A stretch of DNA of 64,000 nt, taken from positions 1 through 64,000 of the forward strand of contig SCRI01000047.1 in NCBI GenBank assembly GCA_004298675.1, given 5' to 3'. Positions 25,292 through 33,701 of the stretch are shown in pieces. Below the pieces are notes generated by a model that was given only the letters and a program-made list of their open reading frames with translations, was not told where the DNA came from and did not search any database. Numbering within the stretch: position 1 is the first letter of the stretch; each line of letters starts with the position of its first letter. This DNA is from a bacterium. GTDB lineage: Bacteria; Vulcanimicrobiota; Vulcanimicrobiia; Vulcanimicrobiales; SCRA01. Made by a program: the position numbers and the translations under genes.

Positions 25292-26070
25292 AGCTTCCCT
25301 CCAAGGTAGATCTCCTGGACCACCGGGTTGCCATGGATACTCTCCACCGATTCCTCCGCCACCACTCGTCCGTAGTGCAGGACCGTGATGCGCTCCACCA
25401 CGTTGAAGACGACGCTGAGATCGTGCTCGATCAGGATCATCGCCACGTCGCGGTGATACGCGCGCAGCATGTCCGTGACCAGCACGGCATCCGCGGCGGA
25501 AAGGCCCGCCGTGGGTTCGTCGAGCAGCAGCAGCTTGGGGCGTTGTGCCAGTGCCATCAGGATCTCGACTTGGCGTTGCTCGCCGTGCCCCAGCGCCCGC
25601 ACCAGCCAGTCCGCGCAATGGTCGAGTTGCACCTGCCGCAGCAGACGCAACGCCTCCTCGCGGAAGCCGCGATAGTGCGTTCGAGGCACGAAGCATTGGA
25701 AAGGCGTCGACGTAAGCGCCTGCAGGGAGAGCACCAAGTTCTCCACCACGGTCAAGCCGGGCAGCAAGGTGGTGGTTTGGAACGTGCGGGCTAGGCCGAG
25801 CCTGGCCCGGGCGTGCGGCGGCAGACGCGTGATCTCGCGTCCGTACAAGTGCACGTTTCCGGACGTGGGTGCAAGCTCGCCGGCGATCACGTTGAAAAGC
25901 GTGGTCTTGCCTGCGCCGTTGGGACCGATGATCCCGCGCCGCTCGCCATGACGCACGCAGAGTGCGACGTCGTCGAGCACGTGCAGGTTGCCGAAGCGCT
26001 TGGAGACGCCGCTGAGCTGCAGGCAAACCTCTATGCTAGACCTGGGATCAGGCACGGCAGCCACGCTCAT
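25288..26070 (-). CDS. livG: LIV-type ABC transporter ATP-binding protein LivG
   Basis: A 260-aa ATPase. Walker A is IIGPNGAGKTTLFNVIAG, followed by ARLGLARTFQTTTLLPGLTV as in LivG. The signature is ALGHGEQRQVEILMAL (a divergent LSxGEQ form) and Walker B is LLLLDEPTAGLSAAD. The internal ATG MSVAAVPDP overlaps the livM stop as ATGA. The much longer open frame upstream is an out-of-frame read-through of livM. Confidence 0.94.
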   Translation of the reverse strand: MSVAAVPDPRSSIEVCLQLSGVSKRFGNLHVLDDVALCVRHGERRGIIGPNGAGKTTLFNVIAGELAPTSGNVHLYGREITRLPPHARARLGLARTFQTTTLLPGLTVVENLVLSLQALTSTPFQCFVPRTHYRGFREEALRLLRQVQLDHCADWLVRALGHGEQRQVEILMALAQRPKLLLLDEPTAGLSAADAVLVTDMLRAYHRDVAMILIEHDLSVVFNVVERITVLHYGRVVAEESVESIHGNPVVQEIYLGGKL

Positions 26071-27089
26071 CGCTCTGGTCCTTCGCGCGGATTGAGTGCG
26101 GCGCTCGGCATGCTGCCGGCAGCCGGCGCCAAGGCGTGCCGGCTGCGCGCGCGTGCAGCCAGTTGTTTGACCAGGCCCACGATGCCATCCGGCGCGTACA
26201 TGACCGTCACGACGTAGACGGCTCCTAAGATGAGCACCCAGCGCTGGGTGATGTCGCTCAAGGCATTGCTGAGGAACACCAGGATGCCGGCTCCCAGCAG
26301 TGGGCCGATCAGCGTGCCCGTGCCGCCCAGGATCACCATGATGAGTATCTGGACCGTGGTGTCGAGACTTAGGCTGCCCGGCCCCACGAACTCGTTGTAG
26401 TAGGCGAAGAGTACGCCCGCCACCGCTGCGAACATCGCCGCGACGATCAGCGCCAAATACCGGAAGAGCCAGACGTTGTAGCCCAGAGCCGCCATGCGCC
26501 GCGGGCGCTCTCTTGCTCCCACCAGCACCAGACCGAACGGCGAGCGCACGATGAGTGTCAGCAAGGTGAGGCAGACGATCAGCGCGGTTAGGGAGAGGTA
26601 GTAGAAGCCGGCGTTGCCGGTGGTGTGGAACGGCCCCACGTCCACGCGCAGAAAACCCGTGATGCCGTTGTCGCCGCCGCTCATGGAAACCCATTGGTAA
26701 GCCAGTCCCCAAATGATCTCGTTGAGCGCCAGGGTGATGATGATAAAGCCCACGTCCTCGGCGCGCAGGGCGAGTGCGGCGAAGGCCGCGGCCGTGACCG
26801 CCGCCACCAGGATGGCGATCAGCAACGTCAGCCAGAAGTCCGTGAAATGGTAGCGCGTGGCGGCGATCGCTACCACGTAGGCTCCGATCCCGAAGAATGC
26901 CGCCTGCATGAAGCTGACGAGGCCGGTGAAGCCGACCAGTAAGTCGAGGCTCATGGCCAGGATGCCGTAGATCCACGTTTGAGTGAGCAGCGAGACGTAG
27001 AATGCCGGCAGCCCCAAACGTGGAATGGCGATCGCCAACAGCAGCAGGGCGCCGATGATCGCGACGTTGCTCCAAGGCCGGCCGGTCAA
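26067..27089 (-). CDS. livM: LIV-type ABC transporter permease LivM
   Basis: A 340-aa membrane protein with about nine hydrophobic segments, beginning VAIIGALLLLAIAIPRLGLP. SLDLLVGFTGLVSFMQAAFFGIGAY and LALRAEDVGFIIITLALNEI are LivM landmarks, and a cytoplasmic EAA-like loop is seen in LVGARERPRRMAALGYN. The start is TTG 27089, overlapping the livH stop as TTGA. The C-terminal ~30 residues are a polar tail. Confidence 0.93.
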   Translation of the reverse strand: MTGRPWSNVAIIGALLLLAIAIPRLGLPAFYVSLLTQTWIYGILAMSLDLLVGFTGLVSFMQAAFFGIGAYVVAIAATRYHFTDFWLTLLIAILVAAVTAAAFAALALRAEDVGFIIITLALNEIIWGLAYQWVSMSGGDNGITGFLRVDVGPFHTTGNAGFYYLSLTALIVCLTLLTLIVRSPFGLVLVGARERPRRMAALGYNVWLFRYLALIVAAMFAAVAGVLFAYYNEFVGPGSLSLDTTVQILIMVILGGTGTLIGPLLGAGILVFLSNALSDITQRWVLILGAVYVVTVMYAPDGIVGLVKQLAARARSRHALAPAAGSMPSAALNPREGPER

Positions 27090-27949
27090 GTCTTCCTCCC
27101 AAACAGACCTTGCGGGCGGATCGCCATGATGATGGCCACCGGCAAGAAGATGGTGAAGTAGGAGAGCTCGGGGAAGAGTGCCCGGCCAAACGTGTTGACC
27201 AGCCCGATGAGCATGCTGGCGATAAACGCGCCCTCCAGGCTTCCCATGCCGCCGATGATCACGATGGCAAAAGCCAACGGCAGCAACTCGCCGTCTAGCC
27301 CTGGATACGCGCTGGTGATGGGGCCGCCCAAATAGCCGCCGAGCCCGGCCAGAAACGCACCCAGTGCGAAAACGAAATAGAAGGCGCGGTTGACGTTGAT
27401 GCCCAGGCCGCGGGTCATCTCCTCGTCGTCGACGGCGGCACGGATGATGGCGCCGAACTTCGTTCTCCGCTGAAAGAGGAGCAGGCCCGCGGCGATGACC
27501 GTGCTGACCACGACGAGCGCCAGCCAGTACTCGGGGAAGACGAGGTTGCCGAAATGGATCGACGCGGCAAAGACTTTCGGCGGGGCGATCGACTGCGGAT
27601 CGCCTCCCCAGATCGCTAGCGAGCCGTCGTCGATGATCAGTGCGAAGCCCAGGGAGAGCAAGAGCGCCGTCAGCGGATTGGCATGATAGCGATGGAGGAA
27701 GATGCCGTAGATCGCCAGGCCCACGACCGTCGCCACGATGCCGCCGGCTAGTCCGGAGACCCAGAAGTTCACGCCGTGAAGCCCGAGCGAGAGCCCGACG
27801 TAGGCTCCCAGCAGATAGAATGCCGTCTGCGCGAGGTTGATGATCCGCATCAGGCCGAAAATCAGCGTGAAGCCAGCCGCGATGAGGAACAGGAGACTGC
27901 CGTGCGCAAGCCCGCCGAGGACGTTTTGCAGGTAGAATGCGTTGCCCAA
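27086..27949 (-). CDS. livH: LIV-type ABC transporter permease LivH
   Basis: A 287-aa membrane protein. LIAAGFTLIFGLMRIINLAQ at the N-terminus is the LivH hallmark (GLxLIxGxMxxINxAHG-like), and AAVDDEEMTRGLGINVNR is the cytoplasmic ATPase-contact loop. About eight membrane segments are visible. TTG 27949 is the start. It follows the 2-hydroxyacid dehydrogenase gene by 18 bp in the same direction, so the transporter is probably co-transcribed with SBP3 and that enzyme. Confidence 0.93.
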   Translation of the reverse strand: MGNAFYLQNVLGGLAHGSLLFLIAAGFTLIFGLMRIINLAQTAFYLLGAYVGLSLGLHGVNFWVSGLAGGIVATVVGLAIYGIFLHRYHANPLTALLLSLGFALIIDDGSLAIWGGDPQSIAPPKVFAASIHFGNLVFPEYWLALVVVSTVIAAGLLLFQRRTKFGAIIRAAVDDEEMTRGLGINVNRAFYFVFALGAFLAGLGGYLGGPITSAYPGLDGELLPLAFAIVIIGGMGSLEGAFIASMLIGLVNTFGRALFPELSYFTIFLPVAIIMAIRPQGLFGRKT

Positions 27950-27967
27950 GACTCTGCCGCTCCCGTG

Positions 27968-28957
27968 TTAGGATGACGCCGACCCGAACGCCTCCGGGTT
28001 GACGAGGTGGGGTGGGCGCTCGCCCCGCAGGAAGGCCGTCACGTTGTCGACGATGGCGGCAGCGATCGCCTCGCGTGTCTCGAGCGTCGCGCTGCCCACG
28101 TGCGGCGTCAGCACGACGTTGTCGAGGCCGAGCAGGCCGGCGTGGACTTCGGGCTCGCGTTCGTAGACATCCAGTGCCGCGCCGGCGATGCTGCGCGTGC
28201 GTAGCGCCTCCACCAGCGCCGCCTCGTCAACGATGGGTCCGCGGGCGGTGTTGACCACGTAGGAAGTCGGCTGCATGAGGGCGAGTTGCGCGGGGCCGAT
28301 CAAGTGATGCGTGCCGGGATGGTAGCTTGCGTGCAGCGAGACGAAATCGCTCTCGCGCAGCAACGCCTCGAGAGCGCGGTATTCGACCTGCAGTTCGGTC
28401 TCCTCGGAGGGCGCAAGCGCCTGGCGTTTGTTGTAGAGGACGCGCATCCCAAAGCCGTGTGCCCGGCGCGCCACCGCGCGCCCGATGTCGCCGAAACCCA
28501 CGATGCCGATGGTCTTGCCCGCCACCATGCGCCCCGCGAAGTGGAGCGATTGCGAGCCGGGGAATGTGCCCGCGCGGATGCCGCGGTCGGCTTCCGGTAT
28601 GCGTCGCGCCACGGCCATGAGAATCGCCCAATGGAGGTCGGCCGTGGCTTCGGTCACGATGCTGGGGATCGTGGTGACGGCAATGCCGCGAGCGGTGGCG
28701 CGGGCGACGTCGATATTCGCGGGGTGGATGGCTCCGTTGGCGATGAGGCGCAGGCTAGTACCGGCGTCCACCACCTCGGCATCGATCCGGTCGTGCAGCA
28801 GGCAGCAGAGCACGTCGGCGCGTGCCGCCTCCTGCAGCAGCCGATCGCGTGGGAGGATCCGGCTGGAGTCGGGGTTGACGGCAACCTCGACTCCAGGGAG
28901 GGCGCGCAGGCGCCGGAGTGGAGCCTCGACGACCGGCTGCGTGACGAAGATGCGCAT
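27968..28957 (-). CDS. D-isomer-specific 2-hydroxyacid dehydrogenase
   Basis: A 329-aa NAD(P)-dependent enzyme that reduces 2-keto acids or oxidises D-2-hydroxyacids (glyoxylate/hydroxypyruvate reductase type). The Rossmann motif is IVGFGDIGRAVARR. The catalytic residues are Arg in NTARGPIVDE, Glu in DVYEREPE and His in TPHVGSAT. The ATG at 28957 lies 8 bp after the SBP3 stop; a longer upstream frame is an artefact of overlap with SBP3. Its place between SBP3 and livH suggests a role on the imported compound. Confidence 0.9.
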   Translation of the reverse strand: MRIFVTQPVVEAPLRRLRALPGVEVAVNPDSSRILPRDRLLQEAARADVLCCLLHDRIDAEVVDAGTSLRLIANGAIHPANIDVARATARGIAVTTIPSIVTEATADLHWAILMAVARRIPEADRGIRAGTFPGSQSLHFAGRMVAGKTIGIVGFGDIGRAVARRAHGFGMRVLYNKRQALAPSEETELQVEYRALEALLRESDFVSLHASYHPGTHHLIGPAQLALMQPTSYVVNTARGPIVDEAALVEALRTRSIAGAALDVYEREPEVHAGLLGLDNVVLTPHVGSATLETREAIAAAIVDNVTAFLRGERPPHLVNPEAFGSASS

Positions 28958-28965
28958 GGGGCCTC

Positions 28966-30255
28966 TTAGGGCGCCTTGACGCCTTGGAACGTCGGCGAAT
29001 AGACAGGCTGCTTGAGATACTCCTGCGGCGCCAGGTTCCAGAACTGCGAGACGTTCGGATAGGCCTTGACCACGACGTTCCAGGTCTTGCCGTACTTCGC
29101 TAGCGGACCGCTCACGGTCTCCACGCGCCGCACGTAGACGTTCTCGACGGGGTTGTTGTACGTATCCAGTTTCATCGGACCGAACGCCGAATCCGCGAGA
29201 CGTACCGAGCGCACGGCGGCGAGAAAGGCGTCGGTGTCCTCGACGTTTCCGTGCACCTTGAGCATCGCGCTGTCGATCCACTGCGCCGCCGTGAAGAAGG
29301 CTGCCGCCATGTACGATGGCAGCTTGCCCGTCTTGGCCGCGAAGTTCGTGTCGAACTCTTGGGTGGCAGCGGCATCGCGGCCCTCGGCGAAGTGGCCGAA
29401 GCTGACGATCCCGTCAACCACGTCCGCCGGCAGCGTGCGGATGTTCGACTGATCGGTGGTAGTCTCGTTGGCGATCAGCGGAATCTTGTCTTTGAGTCCG
29501 AACGCGTGCCACTGCTGCAGGAAGTGCACGGCATCAGCGCCCACCATCTCGACGAAAACGGCGTCCGGCTTCGCCGCCTCGATCTGTGAGAGGTAGGGAC
29601 TGTAGTCGGTGTTTCCCAGCGGAGCCCAGATCTGCTTGAGTACTTTGCCGCCTCTAGCGGTGAAGGTCTGGTTGAAACCGCCGACGTTCTCATAGCCGAA
29701 GGCATAGGCATCGGCGATGGTCACCACCGTGCGATAGCCCTTGTCGTAGGCCCAATCGCCGGCCGGATGCGTGGGCTGGCTGCTGGTCCAGCCGGCCACG
29801 CGGATCACGTAGGGATTGGCTTTGCGCTGCGTCAAGTCGTCCGCGGAGACCGTCGGCTCCAGGAACGGAATCTTGTGCTGAATGGCGTACGGCGCCACCG
29901 CCAGGCCCTCGTTGGCCAGGTAAGGTCCAACGATCATCTGGACGTGGTCCTGCTCCACGGCTTGCCGCGCCACGGTGAGCGCACGCGCCGGATTCGAGCC
30001 GGTATCGTAGAAGGTGGACTCGATCCTGCGCCCATCCACACGCTCGCCGTGCTCCGCCCAGTAGAGCTTCCAGGCGGTGACCATGTCGTGACCGGCGGCG
30101 GCGGCGGTGCCCGACTCTGAAGCCAGGACACCGATGCGGATCGGGGGCTGCTCCGCGCCGCGCGCGGAGGGCGCGGTCAGCGCGAGTACGGCGGCGCAGA
30201 CGGAAACGTACGCGGCGGTGCGGTGATGACGAAGAAAAACGAAAACCCGTCTCAT
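28966..30255 (-). CDS. LIV-type ABC transporter substrate-binding protein (SBP3)
   Basis: A 429-aa exported protein with a signal peptide (VSVCAAVLALTAPSARGAE). It shares the type I binding fold with SBP1 and SBP2 (IRIGVLASESGTAAAAGHD, RQAVEQDHVQMIVGPYLANE, VTIADAYAFGYENVGGFNQ, PVENVYVRRVE) but is more distant and lacks their CxxC tail. GGAGG precedes the ATG. It is directly upstream of the 2-hydroxyacid dehydrogenase and livHMGF, so it is the most likely cognate binding protein of that importer. Confidence 0.92.
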   Translation of the reverse strand: MRRVFVFLRHHRTAAYVSVCAAVLALTAPSARGAEQPPIRIGVLASESGTAAAAGHDMVTAWKLYWAEHGERVDGRRIESTFYDTGSNPARALTVARQAVEQDHVQMIVGPYLANEGLAVAPYAIQHKIPFLEPTVSADDLTQRKANPYVIRVAGWTSSQPTHPAGDWAYDKGYRTVVTIADAYAFGYENVGGFNQTFTARGGKVLKQIWAPLGNTDYSPYLSQIEAAKPDAVFVEMVGADAVHFLQQWHAFGLKDKIPLIANETTTDQSNIRTLPADVVDGIVSFGHFAEGRDAAATQEFDTNFAAKTGKLPSYMAAAFFTAAQWIDSAMLKVHGNVEDTDAFLAAVRSVRLADSAFGPMKLDTYNNPVENVYVRRVETVSGPLAKYGKTWNVVVKAYPNVSQFWNLAPQEYLKQPVYSPTFQGVKAP

Positions 30256-30322
30256 GCGGTCCTCCCAGCGTGCAAGCCTGCACAGGCGAGTAGCAATCAG
30301 CGGCCTCGGATATCGTCCCGCC

Positions 30323-30342
30323 TTTATTGTTCGATTGATAAA
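30323..30342. promoter_or_regulatory. AT-rich imperfect palindrome upstream of SBP3
   Basis: TTTATT and GATAAA half sites with an 8-bp centre (GTTCGATT) lie 70 bp upstream of the SBP3 start. The half sites resemble the TetR operator (TTTATC/GATAAA) but the spacing differs by 4 bp and one half is imperfect. It is an AT-rich island in GC-rich DNA and so may be a promoter or operator. Binding by the same TetR is uncertain. Confidence 0.35.
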
Positions 30343-30365
30343 TACCGGAGTCCCTGCGCGCCCTT

Positions 30366-31241
30366 TCAGCCGCGCTGCGAGCGATACCAGTCCAGGATCT
30401 GCCCCGCCTTCATGAAGGTAACCCCCGCGTGCCCGGCCATGTACGCCAGCAGCCGCTCGAGACTCGCGATGCGGTGCGGCACGCCGCTGACGTACGGATG
30501 GATGGCAATGGACATGACGCGTACGTTCTCGGCGCTCTCCTGGTAGAGCCAGTCGAACTGGCGGCGCCCGCGCTCGTAGAGCTCGTCAGATGCATGGCGA
30601 TCCATCACGTAGATGACGATGTCGTTCATTTCGAGCGGGTACGGCACGGCCACCAGCGGGCCGTGCTGGGTGGCGATATCCACGGGCTGGTCGTCCATCG
30701 GGCCCCAGTCGCAGACATATTCGAGGCCTTCGGCTGCGAGATGATCCGGGGTATCGAACGTCTCGCCCAAGCCCGGGCCCAACCAGCCCCGCGGGCGCTG
30801 TCCCGTCTTCTCTTGGATGATGTCCAGCGTCGCGCGGATCGTCGCGCGCTCGTCTGGCTCCAGCATCAGCGGCCGCTGATAGATACCGTGCCCCATCATC
30901 TCCCAATCCGCGCCGACGCAGGCCTGCACGATTTGCGGATAGACGTTGCAGACGTTGGCGTTGATGCTCAGCGTGCACTTGACGCCGTGCGCGTTCAAGA
31001 TGTCGAGGAAGCGCCAGAAGCCTACCCGCATGCCGTATTCGCCCCAGGCCCAGTTCGGCACGTCGGGGACGTAGGCGCCGCCTTGCGGCGGTGAGATAGC
31101 CGTGCGCGGCATGGGCTGATCGAAGCGCCATTCCTCGACGTTGACGATGACGTGAACGATGATCCGCGTACCCGCGGGCGGTTGTAGCCGCGGGCGCTCG
31201 ACGATCGGCGAATATATGGTGCGGAGTATCGGAGCGGACAC
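30366..31241 (-). CDS. PuuE-like polysaccharide deacetylase family protein
   Basis: A 291-aa NodB-fold protein. VNVEEWRFDQPMP, WGEYGMRVGFWRFLDIL, CTLSINANVC, WEMMGHGIYQ and GWLGPGLGETFDTPDHLA resemble the PuuE allantoinase-like group, which hydrolyses small cyclic amides rather than polysaccharides. MSIAIHPYVSGVPHR carries the late His. No signal peptide is present, in keeping with a cytoplasmic small-molecule amidohydrolase. GTG 31241 lies 9 bp after the ALDH stop, in the same operon. The substrate is unknown. Confidence 0.8.
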   Translation of the reverse strand: MSAPILRTIYSPIVERPRLQPPAGTRIIVHVIVNVEEWRFDQPMPRTAISPPQGGAYVPDVPNWAWGEYGMRVGFWRFLDILNAHGVKCTLSINANVCNVYPQIVQACVGADWEMMGHGIYQRPLMLEPDERATIRATLDIIQEKTGQRPRGWLGPGLGETFDTPDHLAAEGLEYVCDWGPMDDQPVDIATQHGPLVAVPYPLEMNDIVIYVMDRHASDELYERGRRQFDWLYQESAENVRVMSIAIHPYVSGVPHRIASLERLLAYMAGHAGVTFMKAGQILDWYRSQRG

Positions 31242-31250
31242 GTTTCACCT

Positions 31251-32816
31251 CTAGTTCAGGCGCTTCGCCGTACCATCGGCCGCGTACCAATCGACGGTAC
31301 GCCCTGTCGTGTTTACGGTCACGACGCGTGGCTCGGTAAAATGATCGAACGATTCACTACCCGTCTCCCGGCCCACCCCACTCTCCTTGAAGCCGCCCCA
31401 AGGGGAGGCAGGGTCGAGACGGTGGTGATCGTTGATCCACACCATGCCGAACAGGAGCTTGTTTGCGACGCGGTGTGCGCGCGCCACGTCGTTCGTCCAG
31501 AGGGAGGCGCCCAGACCGAAGCGCGTTCCGTTGGCGATGCGCAGCGCCTCTGCCTCATCCTCGAACGGAATGACGACCGTGACGGGACCGAAGATCTCGT
31601 CTTGCGCGATCTCTGAGTGCGGGTCCACGTCGTACAGCACGGTTGGCTCCAGAAAGAAGCCGCCGTCCGGCACGCCTGACGGGATGCCGCCGCCCGTGAG
31701 CACCTGCGCGCCGTCGCGCTTGGCGCGCTCCAACAGCGCGAGAATACGCCGGCGCGAGCGCTCCGAGATGACCGGGCCCAGTTGCGTGCGCGGATTGCTT
31801 GGATCCCCCACGTGGATCGCTGCGATCTTGGGTCCGAACGCTGCGAGAAATTCGTGATACCGTGAGCGCTGCACCAGGATACGTGAGCCGCAGATGCAGG
31901 TTTGCCCCGCGGCGATGAAGGCCGCGAACGCCGTCCCGTTGACGGCGCGCTCGATCTCCATGTCTTCGAAGACGATGGCGGCGCCCTTACCGCCGAGCTC
32001 CAGCGTCACCGCGGCGAAGTTCTGCGCGGCTGCGGCGCCGATCTTGCGGCCGATGTCGCTGCCCCCGGTGAAGACGACCTTGCGTATGCCGCGGTGGGCC
32101 ACGAGCGGCGCGGCCACGTCCGCGCCGGCTCCGTTGACGATGTTGATCACGCCCGCGGGCACGCCGGCCGCAGTCAGCAGCTCTACCAGGCGCACCGAGG
32201 TATAGGGCGTCTGCTCCGAGGGTTTGATGACCACGCTGTTCCCCGTTGCCAGCGCCGGCGCGAGACTCTTCGAGAGAATCATCAAGGGATGGTTGAACGA
32301 GGAGACCAGTGCCGCCACGCCCAGCGGCACGCGTTGCGTGTAGTTGAGGTACGGCCCTTCGACGGGGATCACGTCACTGCGGCGCGTCAGCGCCAGTGCC
32401 GCGAAGTAGCGGTAGAACTGCCCCAGACGGCCGATCTGAGCCCGCGTCTCGACGATGGGTCGTCCGTTGTTCAGCGTTTCAAGCCGGAAGAATGCTTCGA
32501 GCTCGGCTTCGAAGAGATCCGCGAAACGGTTGAGGACGCGGGCGCGCTCTTGGACCGGTGCGTCACGCCAGAGGCCGCGCTCGAAGGCGCTGTTTGCCGC
32601 CGCTACGGCGCGGTCCACGTCTTCCGCGCCGGCGGCGGCCAGGGTTCCAAGGGGCTGGCCGGTGGTCGGGTTGATCACGGCTAGCGTCGCGCCGCTGCTG
32701 GCATCACACCACGTTCCGTCGATGAAGAGCGGCGCGTGATACGGTGCGCTCGCACCCAGCACGCTAGCCTGCGTGCCGCTGCCGGGCACTGAGGGAGAAG
32801 GCGTACGCATGACCAT
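31251..32816 (-). CDS. NAD(P)-dependent aldehyde dehydrogenase (second paralogue)
   Basis: A 521-aa ALDH. Landmarks are VSSFNHPLMILSKSLAPALA, IKPSEQTPYTSV, LELGGKGAAIVF with the general-base Glu, GQTCICGSRILVQ with the nucleophile Cys, and DEIFGPVTVVIPF. The N-terminal ~25 residues are an unstructured extension. It is paralogous to the ALDH at 21279-22787 (shared YRYFAA, GPY.NY..RVP.GV and WINDHHR segments). It sits between an enoyl-CoA hydratase and the PuuE-like enzyme in one leftward operon. Confidence 0.93.
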   Translation of the reverse strand: MVMRTPSPSVPGSGTQASVLGASAPYHAPLFIDGTWCDASSGATLAVINPTTGQPLGTLAAAGAEDVDRAVAAANSAFERGLWRDAPVQERARVLNRFADLFEAELEAFFRLETLNNGRPIVETRAQIGRLGQFYRYFAALALTRRSDVIPVEGPYLNYTQRVPLGVAALVSSFNHPLMILSKSLAPALATGNSVVIKPSEQTPYTSVRLVELLTAAGVPAGVINIVNGAGADVAAPLVAHRGIRKVVFTGGSDIGRKIGAAAAQNFAAVTLELGGKGAAIVFEDMEIERAVNGTAFAAFIAAGQTCICGSRILVQRSRYHEFLAAFGPKIAAIHVGDPSNPRTQLGPVISERSRRRILALLERAKRDGAQVLTGGGIPSGVPDGGFFLEPTVLYDVDPHSEIAQDEIFGPVTVVIPFEDEAEALRIANGTRFGLGASLWTNDVARAHRVANKLLFGMVWINDHHRLDPASPWGGFKESGVGRETGSESFDHFTEPRVVTVNTTGRTVDWYAADGTAKRLN

Positions 32817-32861
32817 GGCAACCAGCCTTTCGCTACGAGCGGTGGCGTCGCAATGCCGGCG

Positions 32862-33611
32862 TTAACGCTGCAGCATGGTGGCGCTGCAGATGGTAAGCGC
32901 TTCAACGGCGAGGCGGCAGTTGCTCTCGAACGAGTTCTGCAGCATCGTCTGAAAGAGGTCCTTGCAGGCTCGCGTCGAGGCCGGATCGAGTTGTAGAATC
33001 CGCTGCGTCAACGTGTCGGCGGCGGCAACCACGTGTGCAGCGTCGGCTACGACCTCCGAGACGAGACCGATCTCCAATGCGCGCCGCGCGCTAAACGGCT
33101 CACCGAAGAGAACCAGCGGGAAGGCGTGCCGGGGCAGGACGTACTCGCCCAGGTACGCCATGATCGCGGCGGGTGGGAGACCCGCCCGCATCTCAGGGAA
33201 CGCGAGCAACGCGTGTTCGGCGGCCAACGCAAAATCGCACAGGATCGCAAGGCCGCAGCCGAAGCCGAATGCGTCGCCCTGGATCTCGGCGATGCTGATG
33301 AGCGGCGTGGCGCGCAGCATCTGTTTGAAGCCGACCAGTCGCGCGGCCTCGGTGCGTATCGCTGCGACTCCTTGCCCGGCACGCTCGCGCCCCACGCAGA
33401 ACGCGCGCCCCCGCGCGCGCAGGCGCAGGACGCGAGCGCGTGGCGCGGCTGCCTCCTCGCGCAGGACGGCCAGCATGGCCTCGAACATCGCGCCGGTGAT
33501 CTCGTTGTCCCGTTCCGGATTGTCGAGCGTGAAGGTGAGCACTTCGCCGGCGCGGTCGATATGCACCGCGCCGGATCCGTGGGAAGAGGCTGGACCCTGT
33601 TGCACGGACAT
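32862..33611 (-). CDS. Enoyl-CoA hydratase/isomerase family protein
   Basis: A 249-aa crotonase-fold protein. GEVLTFTLDNPERDNEITGA is the typical N-terminal strand-turn; the oxyanion-hole region is EIQGDAFGFGCGLAILCDFA. One of the two catalytic Glu of true hydratases is not obvious (FPEMRAGLPP gives one), so isomerase or thioesterase-like roles are also possible. The ATG at 33611 has no ribosome binding site and lies 1 bp from the GntR operator palindrome, which suggests a leaderless or very short-leader mRNA. It heads the operon continuing into ALDH and PuuE-like genes. Confidence 0.82.
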   Translation of the reverse strand: MSVQQGPASSHGSGAVHIDRAGEVLTFTLDNPERDNEITGAMFEAMLAVLREEAAAPRARVLRLRARGRAFCVGRERAGQGVAAIRTEAARLVGFKQMLRATPLISIAEIQGDAFGFGCGLAILCDFALAAEHALLAFPEMRAGLPPAAIMAYLGEYVLPRHAFPLVLFGEPFSARRALEIGLVSEVVADAAHVVAAADTLTQRILQLDPASTRACKDLFQTMLQNSFESNCRLAVEALTICSATMLQR

Positions 33612-33619
33612 TGTATACT
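33591..33619 (+). promoter_or_regulatory. Probable promoter of gntR-SBP2
   Basis: TGGACC (33591-33596), a 17-bp spacer and TATACT (33614-33619). The -10 box lies within the GntR-type palindrome, so autorepression is expected. The gntR start codon is about 83 bp downstream of the -10 box. Confidence 0.5.
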
Positions 33620-33627
33620 CGGTATAC
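33613..33627. promoter_or_regulatory. GntR-family operator palindrome
   Basis: GTATAC-TCG-GTATAC, a perfect 15-bp two-arm palindrome apart from the central base. It lies between the divergent enoyl-CoA hydratase and gntR genes. FadR-subfamily regulators commonly bind sites of the form TNGTnnnACNA, and TTGTATAC fits. It would control both directions. Confidence 0.75.
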
Positions 33628-33701
33628 GATTTGCTACGGCGTACTCCTTTCCCGGAATATGAAAGGCTGCGGTCATCGACTTCCATGCAGGGCCAGCGTA
33701 C

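Noticed and set aside
24584-26026. A single 480-aa fused livF protein
   Set aside because: Its first half is livG read in another frame; livF starts at GTG 25291 with a GTGA overlap.
31251-32816. Assignment of this ALDH as BoxD of the benzoate pathway
   Set aside because: It is general ALDH-like, sits in a GntR-controlled operon 6 kb from the box genes and has no BoxR-type site.
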